Below, piece after piece: positions 23,568-23,794 of a DNA stretch of 23,794 bases. Positions within the stretch are counted from its first letter, which is position 1, and every line of letters starts with the position of its first letter. A model generated the notes under the pieces. It was not told where the DNA came from, made no database searches, and saw only the letters and a program-made list of their open reading frames with translations. The stretch lies in the NCBI GenBank assembly GCA_038251625.1, contig JBBSBE010000054.1, positions 1-23,794 of the forward strand, in the 5' to 3' direction. Both the position numbers and the translations under genes were made by a program. The stretch is from JBBQXK01 sp038251625 (lineage in GTDB: Bacteria > Pseudomonadota > Alphaproteobacteria > Rhodobacterales > Rhodobacteraceae).

Positions 23568-23794
23568 TCAGGCCTTGGGCAGATCGAACATGGCGGTGTA
23601 GACGGCCTCTGCCGCCAGTTCACCCCCCACCATCGCGCGGCCCTCGAACTTCCACACCCGCCCGCCGCCGCGCAACGCCTTGACGTGCAGTTCCAGCACG
23701 TCGCCCGGCACGACCTTGCGGCGGAACTTGGCGGCCTCGACCCCCATGAAAAAGACGTTTGCGCCCTTGTCCACGAGGTCCATGGACAGGCCCA
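23568..23794 (-). CDS. fabZ: 3-hydroxyacyl-[ACP] dehydratase FabZ, C-terminal part (5' truncated by window)
   Basis: FabZ dehydrates 3-hydroxyacyl-ACP in fatty acid elongation and competes with LpxA for the same substrate. Only the last 74 or so codons are in the window; the catalytic His and Glu lie beyond the edge. The visible hot-dog-fold segment GANVFFMGVEAAKFRRKVVPGDVLELHVKAL, then VWKFEGRAMVGGELAAEAVYTAMF, is diagnostic. Its frame continues past an internal ATG to the window end, so that ATG is not a start. The five-base gap to lpxA shows that they are co-transcribed, and the order fabZ-lpxA-lpxI-lpxB is the expected one. Confidence 0.93.
   Translation of the reverse strand, partial: GLSMDLVDKGANVFFMGVEAAKFRRKVVPGDVLELHVKALRGGGRVWKFEGRAMVGGELAAEAVYTAMFDLPKA

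Overview
The window reads as chromosomal housekeeping DNA from an alphaproteobacterium of the Rhodobacterales (Rhodobacteraceae/Paracoccaceae type). The supporting signs are high GC with almost no intergenic space, a CtrA response regulator next to SciP (the DUF1153 CtrA inhibitor), a Usg-family protein, an LpxI-type lipid A pathway, a GyrA with an acidic C-terminal insert, and System I cytochrome c maturation. I see no insertion sequence, prophage, CRISPR array, tRNA or rRNA, and no stretch longer than about 200 bases without a gene. The order and genus cannot be proven from this window alone.

Layout. 1-1916: the 3' end of a class III nucleotide cyclase, an unrecognised secreted protein and a PaaG-like enoyl-CoA hydratase/isomerase. 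1986-4417 (minus): ccmH and ccmF, with overlapping start and stop. 4501-7026: an Lrp/AsnC regulator divergent from an arginase plus ornithine cyclodeaminase pair, a route from arginine to proline. The shared intergenic region carries a candidate operator. 7100-7381 (minus): usg. 7575-12746 (plus): gyrA, a 111-residue unknown protein, trmFO and gluQRS, chained by overlapping start and stop codons. 12743-13102 (minus): hisI, whose stop overlaps the gluQRS stop. 13165-13614 (plus): a NifU/IscU-like scaffold protein. 13613-13873 (minus): a 40-residue membrane protein with its own terminator. 13963-18278 (minus): recG and ligA. 18357-19443 (minus): ctrA and sciP. 19566-20699 (plus): mnmA. 20799-23794 (minus): lpxB, lpxI, lpxA and the 3' part of fabZ.

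The genes fall into functional groups: DNA topology, repair and ligation (gyrA, recG, ligA); tRNA modification (trmFO, gluQRS, mnmA); outer-membrane lipid A synthesis (fabZ-lpxA-lpxI-lpxB); arginine catabolism; cytochrome c assembly; and the CtrA/SciP regulatory pair.

I did not find a convincing undescribed system. The most interesting signals are small. CtrA-box-like sites (TTAA-N7-TTAA with one mismatch) lie upstream of ctrA, of sciP and of the 40-residue membrane protein. That small gene has a strong ribosome binding site, a structured 3' UTR and a textbook terminator. An inverted repeat TTGCGC-N8-GCGCAA sits in the lrp/arginase intergenic region. The unknown protein embedded in the gyrA operon has a faint alkyltransferase-like pattern. 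LpxA carries Ala at the acyl-chain ruler position.
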